Shown: positions 7,801-16,566 of the stretch, piece by piece
Layout of the letters: each line of letters begins with the position of its first letter
Numbering within the stretch: the first letter of the stretch is position 1
Source: Segnochrobactrum spirostomi
GTDB taxonomy: Bacteria > Pseudomonadota > Alphaproteobacteria > Rhizobiales > Segnochrobactraceae
Assembly: GCF_009600605.1 (NCBI RefSeq)
Contig: NZ_VWNA01000001.1
Coordinates: 3,706,501 to 3,770,500 of the forward strand
Direction: 5' to 3'
DNA length: 64,000 nt
Notes under the pieces: generated by a model
What the model was told of the DNA's origin: nothing
The model's database searches: none
Seen by the model: the letters and a program-made list of their open reading frames with translations, nothing else
Made by a program: the position numbers and the translations under genes

Positions 7801-9255
7801 ATGAGCATCCTCATCCGCGGCGGCACCGTGGTGAATCACGATTGGTCGCGCCGGGCCGACGTCCTCGTCGAGGGCGGGTCGATCGTCGCCGTCGGGGCGA
7901 ACCTCGAGGCGCCGGCCGGGGCCGAGGTGATCGACGCCGGCGGTGCCTACGTCATGCCCGGCGGCATCGATCCGCACACCCATCTCGACTTCATGTTCAT
8001 GGGCAACGTGTCGGCCGACGATTTCGAGTGGGGCACCAAGGGCGCGCTCTCCGGCGGCACCACGATGGTCATCGATTTCTGCGTGCCCGGACCCGGCCAG
8101 TCGATGCTCGCCGCCTATCAGGATTGGCGCCGCAAGGCCGAGAACGCCGCCTCCGACTACGGCTTCCACATGGCCGTGACCTGGTGGGACAAGCAGGTCT
8201 ACGACGAGATGGAGACCGTCGTCCGCACCTACGGCATCAACACCTTCAAGCACTTCCTCGCCTACAAGGGCGCCTTGATGGTGAACGACGACGAGCTGTT
8301 CCACTCGTTCTCGCGCTGCGCCGCGATCGGCGCGATGCCGCTCGTCCATGCCGAGAACGGCGACGTCGTGTTCCGCCTCCAGCAGCATTATCTGGAGACC
8401 GGCGTGACCGGCCCCGAGGGCCACGCTTATTCGCGCCCACCCGAGGTCGAGGGCGAGGCGACCAACCGCGCCATCATGATCGCCGATATGGCCGGCGTGC
8501 CGCTCTATGTGGTCCACACTTCCTGCCAGCCGGCCCACGAAGCGATCGCCCGCGCCCGCGCCGCCGGCAAGCGGGTCTACGGCGAGCCCTTGATCCAGCA
8601 CCTCGTGCTCGATGCCGGGGAATATCTCAACAAGGACTGGGATTATGCGGCGCGGCGGGTGATGTCGCCGCCGTTCCGGCCGAGGGAGCACCAGGCGAGC
8701 CTGTGGGCCGGGCTGCAATCCGGCTCGCTCCAGGTGGTCGCGACCGACCATTGCGCCTTCACCACCGAGCAGAAGCGCATGGGGCTCACCGACTTCACCA
8801 AGATCCCGAACGGCACGGGCGGGCTCGAGGACCGCATGCCGGTTTTGTGGACGGCGGGCGTCAATACCGGGCGGCTGACGCGCGAGGAGTTCGTCGCCGC
8901 GACCTCGGCGAACATCGCCCGAATCCTCAACGTATATCCCAAGAAGGGCGCCATCGCGCCGGGCTCGGACGCCGACATCGTGATCTGGGACCCCGAGGCG
9001 ACCAAGCGCATCTCGGCCAAGGATCAGGTCAGCCGCATCGATTACAACGTCTTCGAGGGCTACGAGGTGAAGGGACTGCCGGCAATCGTGCTGTCGCGCG
9101 GCAAGGTGGTGTGGATCGACAAGGATCTGCGCGCCGAGGCCGGCGACGGGCAATATGTGCCGCGCGATCCCTATCCGGCGGTCCACATCGCCAACGCTAA
9201 GTGGCGCGAGCTCAATATTCCCCGTAAGGTAGAGCGTGCCGATGTGACACCTTAG
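7801..9255 (+). CDS. hydA: Dihydropyrimidinase (D-hydantoinase)
   Basis: The 484-residue cyclic amidase opens dihydrouracil or dihydrothymine to the N-carbamoyl-beta-amino acid. It is step two of the pathway begun by PreAT. It is a zinc amidohydrolase: the metal-binding HTHLD is near residue 59, the Lys likely to be carboxylated is in FKHFLAYKG near residue 150, and further ligands lie in HAEN near 182 and in HTSC. I start at the ATG at 7801 because AAGGAG (7786-7791) is well spaced, whereas the longer frame has no such signal. The last dozen codons (NIPRKVERADVTP) run into unusually AT-rich DNA. The native C-terminus may therefore have been altered by the insertion that follows. Confidence 0.95.
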   Translation: MSILIRGGTVVNHDWSRRADVLVEGGSIVAVGANLEAPAGAEVIDAGGAYVMPGGIDPHTHLDFMFMGNVSADDFEWGTKGALSGGTTMVIDFCVPGPGQSMLAAYQDWRRKAENAASDYGFHMAVTWWDKQVYDEMETVVRTYGINTFKHFLAYKGALMVNDDELFHSFSRCAAIGAMPLVHAENGDVVFRLQQHYLETGVTGPEGHAYSRPPEVEGEATNRAIMIADMAGVPLYVVHTSCQPAHEAIARARAAGKRVYGEPLIQHLVLDAGEYLNKDWDYAARRVMSPPFRPREHQASLWAGLQSGSLQVVATDHCAFTTEQKRMGLTDFTKIPNGTGGLEDRMPVLWTAGVNTGRLTREEFVAATSANIARILNVYPKKGAIAPGSDADIVIWDPEATKRISAKDQVSRIDYNVFEGYEVKGLPAIVLSRGKVVWIDKDLRAEAGDGQYVPRDPYPAVHIANAKWRELNIPRKVERADVTP

Positions 9256-9272
9256 GTATAGGGGATGGCTTA

Positions 9273-9494
9273 ATGCTGCGTGGCTGGATTATAGAAGCGT
9301 TAGTTGCCCTTGGCGGCTCGGGTACAGTAGTCGATGTGGCGAGGCACATATGGGAAAATCACGAGACAGAACTGCGTGCTTCAGGCGACCTTTTTTATAA
9401 GTGGCAGTATGAAATGCGATGGGTCGGGAGGAGTTTAGTTGAGGATAAGATTATTATAAAGCAGTCGAGGCCTCGCTTGTGGATCCTGAGGTAA
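9273..9494 (+). CDS. Small hypothetical protein, winged-helix-like, in a low-GC insert
   Basis: The frame encodes 73 residues and is not a gene I recognise. The pattern of hydrophobics (ALVALGGSGTVVDVARHIWE, then a Trp-Gln-Tyr-Glu-x-Arg-Trp helix, then SLVEDKIIIK and RLWILR) looks like a small winged helix of the sort found at the N-terminus of Mrr-type restriction proteins. That likeness is an impression only. The gene and its surroundings (about 9210-9506) are much richer in A and T than the rest of the window. It lies between two genes of one pathway, reading in their direction, with only 12 bases to the next start. It may be a remnant of a transferred element. Confidence 0.55.
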   Translation: MLRGWIIEALVALGGSGTVVDVARHIWENHETELRASGDLFYKWQYEMRWVGRSLVEDKIIIKQSRPRLWILR

Positions 9495-9506
9495 TAGGAG
9501 TTTAGA

Positions 9507-10745
9507 GTGCAGAACCTTCAGATCAACCCGCAGCGCCTGTGGGACATGCTGATGGAAACCGCCGCCTTCGGCGGCACGCCGAAGGGAGGCGTCTGCCGGC
9601 TGACGCTCACCGACCTCGACGCCAAGGTGCGCGATTGGTTCAAGGCCGAGTGCGAGAAGGTCGGCTGCACGGTGCGGATCGACGAGGTCGGCAACATGTT
9701 CGCCCTGCGGCCGGGCCGCCGGAATGACTTGCCGCCGATCGCGATGGGAAGCCACCTCGACACCCAGCCGACGGGCGGCAAGTTCGACGGCATCCTCGGC
9801 GTGCTCGGCGGGCTCGAGGTTTTGAAGACGCTCCACGATCTCGGCTACGAGACCAACGCGCCGGTCATGCTGGTCAACTGGACCAACGAGGAGGGCTCGC
9901 GCTTCGCCCCGGCGATGCTCGGCTCCGGCGTGTTCGCCGGCGTGTTCGACCGCGCCTATGCCGACAGCCGCGAGGACCGCAACGGCGTGAGCTTCAAGGA
10001 CGCCATCGAGGCGATCGGCTATCGCGGCGAGGTGCCGGCCGGGGCCGTCGAGCTCGGCGCGATGTTCGAGCTCCACATCGAGCAGGGGCCGATCCTCGAG
10101 GCGGAGGGCAAGACGGTCGGCATCGTCAAGGGCGTGCAGGGCATGCGCTGGTACGAGGCGACGGTGATCGGCAAGGAGGCCCACACGGGCTCGACCCCGA
10201 TGAACCTGCGCCGCGATGCCCTCGTCGGCACCGCGAAGCTGATCGAGGCGGTCAATGCCGTCGCGCTGGCCCATCCGGGGGCGGTCGGCACCGTGGGGCT
10301 CATCGAATCGAAGCCGAATTCGCGCAACGTGATCCCGGGCGAGGTGTTCTTCACCATCGATTTCCGCCATCCCGAGGCGCCGGTGCTCGACGTGCTCGAG
10401 GCGGATTTCGCCGCGGCGGTGGCGAAGATTGCCGAGGCGACCGGGCTCGAGATCACGTGGAAGCGGATCTGGGATTCGCCGCCGGTGGCGTTCCACCCCG
10501 ATCTCATCGAGGCGGTGCGGGAGGGCGCAGCCGTCGCCGGTCTGCCGGCCCGCGAGATCGTCTCGGGTCCGGGCCACGATGCGGCCTATATCGCCCGGGT
10601 CTGCCCGACGACGATGATCTTCGTGCCTTCCAAGGACGGCATCAGCCACAACGAGGCGGAATCGACGACCTTCGACGAATGCGGGGCCGGCGCGCAGGTG
10701 CTGCTGAACGCCGTGCTGACCTACGACCGCCGGTTCGCTGCCTGA
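9507..10745 (+). CDS. Zn-dependent N-carbamoyl amidase (beta-ureidopropionase type, M20 family)
   Basis: The 412-residue enzyme is expected to cleave N-carbamoyl-beta-alanine to beta-alanine, CO2 and ammonia, the last step of reductive pyrimidine breakdown. It shows the M20 metal-site motifs GSHLDTQPTGGKFDG near residue 80, NWTNEEGSRFAP near 128 and HIEQGPILE near 190. A final conserved block reads SGPGHDAAYIA. The start is a GTG at 9507 preceded by AGGAG at 9496-9500. Bacterial members are also called hydantoin-utilisation or L-carbamoylase enzymes. The beta-ureidopropionase role is inferred from its neighbours preA and hydA. Confidence 0.9.
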   Translation: MQNLQINPQRLWDMLMETAAFGGTPKGGVCRLTLTDLDAKVRDWFKAECEKVGCTVRIDEVGNMFALRPGRRNDLPPIAMGSHLDTQPTGGKFDGILGVLGGLEVLKTLHDLGYETNAPVMLVNWTNEEGSRFAPAMLGSGVFAGVFDRAYADSREDRNGVSFKDAIEAIGYRGEVPAGAVELGAMFELHIEQGPILEAEGKTVGIVKGVQGMRWYEATVIGKEAHTGSTPMNLRRDALVGTAKLIEAVNAVALAHPGAVGTVGLIESKPNSRNVIPGEVFFTIDFRHPEAPVLDVLEADFAAAVAKIAEATGLEITWKRIWDSPPVAFHPDLIEAVREGAAVAGLPAREIVSGPGHDAAYIARVCPTTMIFVPSKDGISHNEAESTTFDECGAGAQVLLNAVLTYDRRFAA

Positions 10746-10772
10746 TCGCGGGCCGCGGCGTGGCCGGATCGT

Positions 10773-11132
10773 TTAGGGGCAGCCCACCATATTGTTGGGC
10801 ATCTTCACGCTCGGCGCGCAGGGCTTGATGGGCTTCAGCGGCGCCGGGGCAGGCTGCTGCTGGGGCGCCGGCGGCTTGTAGCCGGGCGTACCGGGGGAGG
10901 GCGGCTGCGGGGCGCCCGAGCGCGGGGATTTCGGCGTCACGCCGTAGCCCGGCGAGGGCGGCGGACCGCCATAGGTCGGGGCCGGCGACGAATAAGGCTG
11001 CACGACGAGCGGGTTGATCTGCACTTGCGCCGCGGCCGGGGTCGCCGCCGCGGCGAGCATCGCGGCGAGAGCCGAGACGCGGATGATGCGTCTCGGGCCT
11101 GCGGCCGCGCTGCGCGGGATCAGGGAATGCAA
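10773..11132 (-). CDS. Exported proline-rich protein of unknown function
   Basis: The 119-residue protein begins with a signal peptide (hydrophobic stretch VSALAAMLAAAATPAAAQ, residues 19-36). The mature chain is more than one quarter proline, with blocks such as PPPSPGYGVTPKSPRSGAPQ and PAPQQQPAPAPLKP. The end holds two cysteines (KPCAPSV and MVGCP) that could pair. The start is an unusual TTG at 11130-11132, supported by a perfect AAGGAGG four bases upstream. It overlaps the end of the phosphatase gene by 13 bases, so the two are translationally coupled. No function can be assigned; a periplasmic or envelope spacer is plausible. Confidence 0.7.
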   Translation of the reverse strand: MHSLIPRSAAAGPRRIIRVSALAAMLAAAATPAAAQVQINPLVVQPYSSPAPTYGGPPPSPGYGVTPKSPRSGAPQPPSPGTPGYKPPAPQQQPAPAPLKPIKPCAPSVKMPNNMVGCP

Positions 11133-11860
11133 TGCGCCTCCTTCGGCAGGCCCTCCGGCGTGTCCCAGTCGTTTTCGGGCAGGCCGGCGAATTTACCCGT
11201 ATAAACTTGCTTCACGGCCCGGAACGACGTCGCCTTCCCGGTCGTCTGGTCGAAGTCCACCACCCAGAAATAATCATAGTTCGTCTCGGGCCAAGTGGTG
11301 GGAACGTCCTTAAAGGCGTCGAGGCCGAGCAACTGGCGCAGCGTGACCTTTTCGCCGGGAAATTCGTGCTCCAGCGCAGCGTCCGCGATGTGGCGATGTT
11401 CCCACATCAGGACGAGGGTTTTGCCGTTCCATTGCGGGTCGGAAAAGATCTGCGCCACGGCTTCGCGATTGTGCCGGTTGAGCTGGGCGTCCTCGCTGTA
11501 CGGGCCTGTCTTCGGCGAGAACGGGAGGACCGAATAGGCGATCACCGGCTGACCCAAGGCATTGGCGAGCGGAACCGCGAATTCCAGGGTATGCAGCGTG
11601 ATGACGAACACCGCTGCCGGCGTCTGACCATCTAGGATCGCGCGGCTTCGCGGCGACGACAGCGCCTGCGGACCGAGATATTGGTTCGCGATGGCGTGGG
11701 AGCGCAGGGCGCCTACCTTGCAGAGTTTGAAGGTGGTCTGCTTCTCCCCGTGGCGTACGATCACGATGCGCTTCGGCGCCGCGCTCGCCGGGGCGGCGAC
11801 ACCGCTGACGAGAATGGCGGCGGCTAGGGAAAAAGCGGACAACAGACGGTCGAGACGCAT
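11120..11860 (-). CDS. Exported histidine phosphatase family protein
   Basis: The protein has 246 residues with a signal peptide ending near residue 27 (GVAAPASAAP). The histidine phosphatase catalytic motif VIVRHGEKQ follows at about residues 32-40. A further conserved block with His (MWEHRHIADAAL) around residue 156 likely carries the second catalytic histidine. Family members remove phosphate from varied substrates, and secreted ones are often phytase- or acid-phosphatase-like. The substrate here is unknown. It forms a two-gene unit with the downstream proline-rich protein. Confidence 0.8.
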   Translation of the reverse strand: MRLDRLLSAFSLAAAILVSGVAAPASAAPKRIVIVRHGEKQTTFKLCKVGALRSHAIANQYLGPQALSSPRSRAILDGQTPAAVFVITLHTLEFAVPLANALGQPVIAYSVLPFSPKTGPYSEDAQLNRHNREAVAQIFSDPQWNGKTLVLMWEHRHIADAALEHEFPGEKVTLRQLLGLDAFKDVPTTWPETNYDYFWVVDFDQTTGKATSFRAVKQVYTGKFAGLPENDWDTPEGLPKEAHCIP

Positions 11861-12065
11861 ACGGAACCCCCATTCCGATCAGTGCGTGCGGCGTGACTTC
11901 CCTTCGAAAAGCCTCACCCCGGCACGCGCTCCAGCAGGATTGCCACAAGACCTTCCGCTCGCGCGCAAGGGCCAGGGCCACTTTTGGTGAAAGGAGAAGG
12001 CTCATCGCCGTCTCCTCGCGTCCAAATTGTACCTGCCGTACTCTGACAAATGGCGGGTCGTATTC

Positions 12066-12113
12066 GGGCGCGAACTTCACAACGACTGTGATCTAGTTTG
12101 GAAATTCGCGCCC
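12066..12113. terminator. Large inverted repeat, possible terminator beyond ialB
   Basis: Arms GGGCGCGAACTTC (12066-12078) and GAAATTCGCGCCC (12101-12113) pair at 12 of 13 positions around a 22-base loop. The element lies about 40 bases downstream of the ialB stop. It is also upstream of the phosphatase gene, so a regulatory site for that gene is an alternative. No clear T-run follows on either strand. Confidence 0.4.
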
Positions 12114-12150
12114 CGTCAACGGAAGCCGGATTCAGCTTTTGTCTTCGGGA

Positions 12151-12735
12151 TTATTTCGACAGCGCGGCGGTGCGGTTGAGCGCGGCGCCGAAGCCCTTGA
12201 GCGAGAGCGTGAAGGTAACCGGCTTGCTCGTGTCCGCGGCGACGGCGTTCAACTTCAACTGCTTGCCCTTGCGCAGATTGGCGATGGTCGCGGCGTCGAA
12301 GTTGATCTGGACGATGCAGCCGACCGGCAGGCAGGTCTGGAACGGCAGCGCCGCGCCCGGAGCGGCATCGTCGATCTGGAGCGTCACGCCGCTTGCGAGC
12401 GCGAGCCCGAACGGCATGGCGAGTACGCCGCGGGCGGCATCTTGGCTCGTCGTGGACAACTCGGCGGCAAGCACGCGCTGCTGGTTCTGCTGATTGACCT
12501 GAGTCTGGGAGAACACGCACCGCTTTTGCCCATCGGGCTCGATGCACATCACGTTCCAGTCGTCGTAGCTCTCCTGGAGTGACGAAGCGCCGCCCGGAAG
12601 GCTGCTCGGTGCGTCTGCCTTCTTGGCCGCGGTTGTGTTGGAAGTCTGGGCCGCGGCGGGCTGAGCCTGCGCGACGAGAAGGGCACCGACGACGGCGCTG
12701 GCGGCGAGCAGCATGTTCGGACGAAGCATGGACAT
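12151..12735 (-). CDS. Invasion-associated locus B (IalB) family protein
   Basis: The 194-residue exported protein has a signal peptide ending near residue 29 (QPAAAQTS) and a low-complexity linker to about residue 50. The IalB-type domain follows, with DDWNVMCI, a CVFSQTQVNQQNQQRVL stretch, then LPVGCIVQINFD and a closing FSLKGF-like repeat. IalB was first linked to erythrocyte invasion in Bartonella, but the family is widespread in free-living Rhizobiales and its biochemical role is not settled. I start at the ATG at 12735 because GAGGAA precedes it on the minus strand. The longer frame upstream has no signal-peptide logic. Confidence 0.85.
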   Translation of the reverse strand: MSMLRPNMLLAASAVVGALLVAQAQPAAAQTSNTTAAKKADAPSSLPGGASSLQESYDDWNVMCIEPDGQKRCVFSQTQVNQQNQQRVLAAELSTTSQDAARGVLAMPFGLALASGVTLQIDDAAPGAALPFQTCLPVGCIVQINFDAATIANLRKGKQLKLNAVAADTSKPVTFTLSLKGFGAALNRTAALSK

Positions 12736-13094
12736 ATCGATCGGTTCCTCATGCGGATCCCGCCCCAAACGGCGATCCGCGGCTGGATGGTTCCGGAGCG
12801 TATGCCTTTTGGGCGAGGGCTCGGCGTCGAGGGGCCGAACGGTGTCGCTTGAAGATCGCACGCCCGAGGAGACGGCTTCACGAAGGCCACCCGTTCGGGC
12901 GCCCCGCTGCTGCTCATACAAAAAGCGCGGGCCCGTTCCAATGCTTATCCACGGGGCCGTGCAACCGGGCCGATGCAATGCACGGTCACGCGGCACCCGC
13001 GAGGCCCTACCCCCGCGCGGGGCTTGTCCACGTCCCGCCGATCCTCTACGGAGACCCATCCACCGTCGCCGAAGCCGGTGCAAAGGAGTGTGCG
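12736..13094. other. 359-base gap between divergent ialB and rfbC
   Basis: This gap must hold the promoters of ialB (leftward) and of the rfb operon (rightward). I see no convincing -35/-10 pair, RNA gene or short coding frame. Open frames cross it on both strands, but they are extensions of the flanking genes in GC-rich DNA. Confidence 0.5.
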
Positions 13095-13663
13095 ATGGAC
13101 GTGCGTACGTTCGCGATTCCGGACCTGAAGCTCGTCATTCCGAAGCGGCACGGGGATGCACGCGGCTTCTTTGTCGAGCTTTGGACGGACCGCCGCTTCC
13201 GCGAACAGGTGGCCGATATCGGGTTCGTGCAGGACAATCTGTCCCGGTCGGCGGAGACGGGGACCATTCGCGGCCTGCATTTCCAGAAGGCGCCCCATGC
13301 CCAGGGCAAGCTGGTGCAGTGCCTTCGCGGTGCGGTTCTCGACGTGGTCGTGGATATCCGTATCGGCTCGCCCACCTATCGCCAGCACGTCGCGGTGCGG
13401 CTCGATGCGGCAGAGGGGCCCAGCTTTGGGTGCCGCCGGGCTTCCTGCACGGGTTCTGCACGCTGGAACCCGATTGCGAGGTCGCCTACAAGGTGACGGA
13501 CTATTACAGTCCGGCGGACGACGGCGCGGTGATCTGGTCGGACCCCGACCTCGGCATCGATTGGCCCGTCGAGCCGGGCAAGGCGGTGGTGTCGGACAAG
13601 GACGGCCGCGCGCCGCGGCTCGCCGAGCTGCCGCCGATCTTCCACTACGAGGCTCGCGCCTGA
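13095..13663 (+). pseudogene. rfbC: dTDP-4-dehydrorhamnose 3,5-epimerase, frameshifted
   Basis: This is the third enzyme of dTDP-L-rhamnose synthesis. Frame 1 from the ATG at 13095 (AAGGAG at 13083-13088) gives a normal N-terminus with GFVQDNLSRS and GTIRGLHFQ up to LDAAEG. It then loses sense after the run GGGG at 13415-13418. The next frame continues exactly where the family expects it, with QLWVPPGFLHGFCTLEP and [19 protein letters not shown], to a stop at 13663. Adding one base at the G-run restores a 189-residue protein, the normal size. As it stands, translation would end near 13496 without the active-site half. Sequencing error, phase variation and true inactivation all remain open. 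Confidence 0.88.
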
Positions 13664-13676
13664 GCGGACATTTCTG

Positions 13677-14738
13677 ATGCGCATCATCGTCACCGGCGGA
13701 GCCGGATTCATCGGATCGGCGCTCTGCCGTCATCTCGCGCGCGAGACCGAGGCCGAGATCGTCAATGTCGACAAGCTCACCTACGCGGGCAATCTCGCGT
13801 CGCTGACCGAGATCGGCAACCATCCGCGCTACCGCTTCGTGAAGGAGGACATCTGCGATTACGGCGCGATGGCTTCCCTGATCGAGGAGGTGAAGCCGGA
13901 CGGGATCATGCATCTCGCCGCCGAGAGCCACGTCGATCGCTCCATCGCCGGCTCGAAGGCGTTCGTCGAGACCAACGTGCTCGGCACCCATGCGCTTCTC
14001 GAGGGTGCGCGGCGCTATTGGTCGGGGCTGTCCGGTCCGGCGAAGGAGAATTTCCGCTTCCTCCACGTCTCGACCGACGAGGTCTACGGTTCGCTCGGCC
14101 CCGACGGTCTCTTCACCGAGACGACGCCCTACGATCCGTCCTCGCCTTATTCCGCCTCGAAGGCGGCTTCAGACCATCTCGCGATCGCCTGGCAGCGCAC
14201 CTACGGCCTGCCGGTCGTGGTCTCGAACTGCTCGAACAATTACGGGCCTTATCACTTCCCCGAGAAGCTGATCCCGCTCGTCATCCTCAACGCGCTCGAC
14301 GGCAAGCCGCTGCCCGTCTACGGCGACGGCAGCAATGTCCGCGACTGGCTCTATGTCGAGGACCACGCCCGCGCCTTGCATCTGATCCTGTCGAAGGGAC
14401 GGCCCGGCGAGACCTACAATGTCGGCGGGCGCAACGAGCGCTCCAACATCGAGGTGGTGCGCACCATCTGCGCCACCCTCGATCGGCTGCGGCCGACCGG
14501 CGCGCCGCACGACCGGCTCATCACCTTCGTCACCGACCGTCCGGGCCACGATCACCGCTACGCGATCGATGCGACGAAGCTCGAGACCGAGCTCGGCTGG
14601 CGGGCGCGGGAGACCTTTGAGACCGGCTTGGCGCGGACCGTGCGCTGGTATCTCGACAACGAATGGTGGTGGCGGCCCTTGCGGGACGGTGTCTATGGCG
14701 GCGAGCGCCTCGGCCTCGTCGGCACGGCGCGCGGATGA
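13677..14738 (+). CDS. rfbB: dTDP-glucose 4,6-dehydratase
   Basis: The 353-residue NAD-dependent enzyme converts dTDP-glucose to dTDP-4-keto-6-deoxyglucose, step two of the dTDP-rhamnose pathway. It is an extended SDR with the Rossmann motif [14 protein letters not shown] at residue 8. It has the catalytic stretch [12 protein letters not shown] and a [10 protein letters not shown] block carrying Tyr-x-x-x-Lys. The family mark [14 protein letters not shown] is also present. It follows rfbC by 13 bases and its stop overlaps the rfbD start (ATGA), so rfbC-B-D-A is one operon. Confidence 0.95.
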   Translation: MRIIVTGGAGFIGSALCRHLARETEAEIVNVDKLTYAGNLASLTEIGNHPRYRFVKEDICDYGAMASLIEEVKPDGIMHLAAESHVDRSIAGSKAFVETNVLGTHALLEGARRYWSGLSGPAKENFRFLHVSTDEVYGSLGPDGLFTETTPYDPSSPYSASKAASDHLAIAWQRTYGLPVVVSNCSNNYGPYHFPEKLIPLVILNALDGKPLPVYGDGSNVRDWLYVEDHARALHLILSKGRPGETYNVGGRNERSNIEVVRTICATLDRLRPTGAPHDRLITFVTDRPGHDHRYAIDATKLETELGWRARETFETGLARTVRWYLDNEWWWRPLRDGVYGGERLGLVGTARG

Positions 14739-15661
14739 GCCCGATGCGGATCGTCGTCACAGGTCGCGAAGGGCAGGTGGCGCAGGCGCTTGCCGCGGCA
14801 GCGCCGGACGAGGTCGTGCTCGTCGGCCGTCCCGACCTCGACCTCGAACGGCCTGAGACCATCGCCGCGGTGATCGCCGCGGCCCGGCCCGATGTGGTCG
14901 TGAGCGCGGCGGCCTATACGGCGGTCGATCAGGCCGAGAGCGACCGCGAAAGCGCCTTTGCCGTGAATGAGACGGGCGCAGGGGCGGTCGCCGCCGCCGC
15001 CCGCGCGCTCGGCGTGCCGGTCGTGCACGTCTCCACGGATTACGTCTTTCCCGGCACCCAGGCCGAACCTTACCGGGAGAGCGATGCCGTCGGGCCGGTG
15101 TCGGTCTACGGCCTTTCGAAGGAAGCGGGGGAGCGGGCCGTCGCCGCCGCGAACCCGGACCATGCGATCCTACGCACGGCCTGGGTCTATGCCCCCTACG
15201 GCAAGAATTTCGTCCGCACCATGCTGCGCCTCGCCGAGACACGGGATGCGGTGCGCGTGGTCGCCGATCAGGAGGGGGCGCCGAGCTATGCGCCGGACCT
15301 CGCCACGGCGATCCTGGCGGTCGCCCGCAATCTGGTCGCGCGGCCGGATGAGCCCGCCTTGCGCGGCATCTTCCACATGACGAACGCCGGCGAGACGACG
15401 TGGGCGGGCTTCGCCGAGGCGATCTTCGCCGGCTCGGCCGCGCGCGGTGGCCCGAAGGCCGCCGTCGAGCCCATCCCGACCAGCGACTATCCGACACCGG
15501 CACGCCGCCCGGCGCAGTCCCGCCTCGATTGTTCGAAGCTCGCCGCCGCCCATGGCGTCGTGCTGCCGGACTGGCGCGATGCGCTGTCGCGCTGCCTCGA
15601 CCGGCTCCTCCCCGCCGCGGCGGCCGAGGCGCCTAAGACCTCTCGGGAGACCCGTTCATGA
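14735..15661 (+). CDS. rfbD: dTDP-4-dehydrorhamnose reductase
   Basis: The 308-residue reductase makes dTDP-L-rhamnose, the final pathway step. The N-terminus has [12 protein letters not shown], the nucleotide-binding loop of the family. [15 protein letters not shown] follows near residue 105, then the active-site Tyr-Gly-x-x-Lys in [12 protein letters not shown]. The ATG at 14735 overlaps the rfbB stop; a second ATG at 14744 (MRIVVTG) is equally good for the protein. Its stop overlaps the rfbA ATG. Confidence 0.93.
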   Translation: MSPMRIVVTGREGQVAQALAAAAPDEVVLVGRPDLDLERPETIAAVIAAARPDVVVSAAAYTAVDQAESDRESAFAVNETGAGAVAAAARALGVPVVHVSTDYVFPGTQAEPYRESDAVGPVSVYGLSKEAGERAVAAANPDHAILRTAWVYAPYGKNFVRTMLRLAETRDAVRVVADQEGAPSYAPDLATAILAVARNLVARPDEPALRGIFHMTNAGETTWAGFAEAIFAGSAARGGPKAAVEPIPTSDYPTPARRPAQSRLDCSKLAAAHGVVLPDWRDALSRCLDRLLPAAAAEAPKTSRETRS

Positions 15662-16530
15662 AGGGCATCATCCTCGCCGGCGGCAGCGGCACACGGCTCC
15701 ACCCGCTGACGCTCGTGACCTCCAAGCAGTTGATGCCGGTCTACGACAAGCCGATGATCTATTATCCGCTGAGCGTTCTGATGCTCGCGGGGATCAAAGA
15801 GATCCTGATCATCTCGACGCCGCGCGACCTGCCGCAATTCCGCAATCTACTCGGCGACGGCAGCCACTGGGGCGTCGAATTCACCTATGCCGAGCAGCCC
15901 AAGCCCGAGGGTCTCGCCCAAGCCTACATCATCGGCGCGGACTTCGTGGGCAGGGAAGCGTCGGCGCTGATCCTCGGCGACAACATCTTCTACGGCCACG
16001 GTCTGCCCGAGCTCTTGGAGCCCGCGGCGGCGCGCCCGCATGGCGCGACGGTGTTCGCTTATTACGTGGACGATCCCGAGCGCTACGGCGTGGTCGAGTT
16101 CGATGCGGCCGGCAAGGCGCTGTCGATCGAAGAGAAGCCGGCGAAGCCGCGGTCCAACTATGCCGTGACCGGCCTTTATTTCTACGACAAGGACGTCGTC
16201 GACATCGCGGCGAACCTGAAGCCGTCGCCCCGCGGCGAACTCGAGATCACCGACGTGAACCGCGTCTATCTCGAGCGCGGCGATCTCGCGGTGGAGCGCA
16301 TGGGCCGCGGCTATGCTTGGCTCGACACCGGCACCCACGACAGCCTCACCGATGCCGCAACCTTCGTGCGCACGCTCGAGAAGCGGCAGGGCCTCAAGAT
16401 CGCCTGCCCCGAAGAGATCGCCTACAATCTCGGGCTCATCGGCCACGACCAGTTCGTCAAGCTTGCCGAGGACCTCGGCAAGAGCGAGTACGGCAAATAT
16501 CTGATGCGCATCGCCCGCGAGCGGCGATGA
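15658..16530 (+). CDS. rfbA: Glucose-1-phosphate thymidylyltransferase
   Basis: The 290-residue enzyme joins glucose-1-phosphate and dTTP to dTDP-glucose, the entry step to dTDP-rhamnose. Its N-terminus [16 protein letters not shown] is the nucleotidyltransferase signature, and [18 protein letters not shown] follows at once. [11 protein letters not shown] near residue 105 and the C-terminal block [11 protein letters not shown] are also typical. It ends the rfb operon and converges with a glycosyltransferase gene 36 bases away. Confidence 0.95.
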   Translation: MKGIILAGGSGTRLHPLTLVTSKQLMPVYDKPMIYYPLSVLMLAGIKEILIISTPRDLPQFRNLLGDGSHWGVEFTYAEQPKPEGLAQAYIIGADFVGREASALILGDNIFYGHGLPELLEPAAARPHGATVFAYYVDDPERYGVVEFDAAGKALSIEEKPAKPRSNYAVTGLYFYDKDVVDIAANLKPSPRGELEITDVNRVYLERGDLAVERMGRGYAWLDTGTHDSLTDAATFVRTLEKRQGLKIACPEEIAYNLGLIGHDQFVKLAEDLGKSEYGKYLMRIARERR

Positions 16531-16566
16531 GGCCGTCGTTCCGGCCGGCCTCAGGAGCCGTTCCGC

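Noticed and set aside
12579-13094. Upstream extension of the rfbC reading frame as a separate protein
   Set aside because: The frame overlaps ialB in antisense and has Arg-rich shadow composition. The true rfbC start at 13095 has AAGGAG and matches the family.
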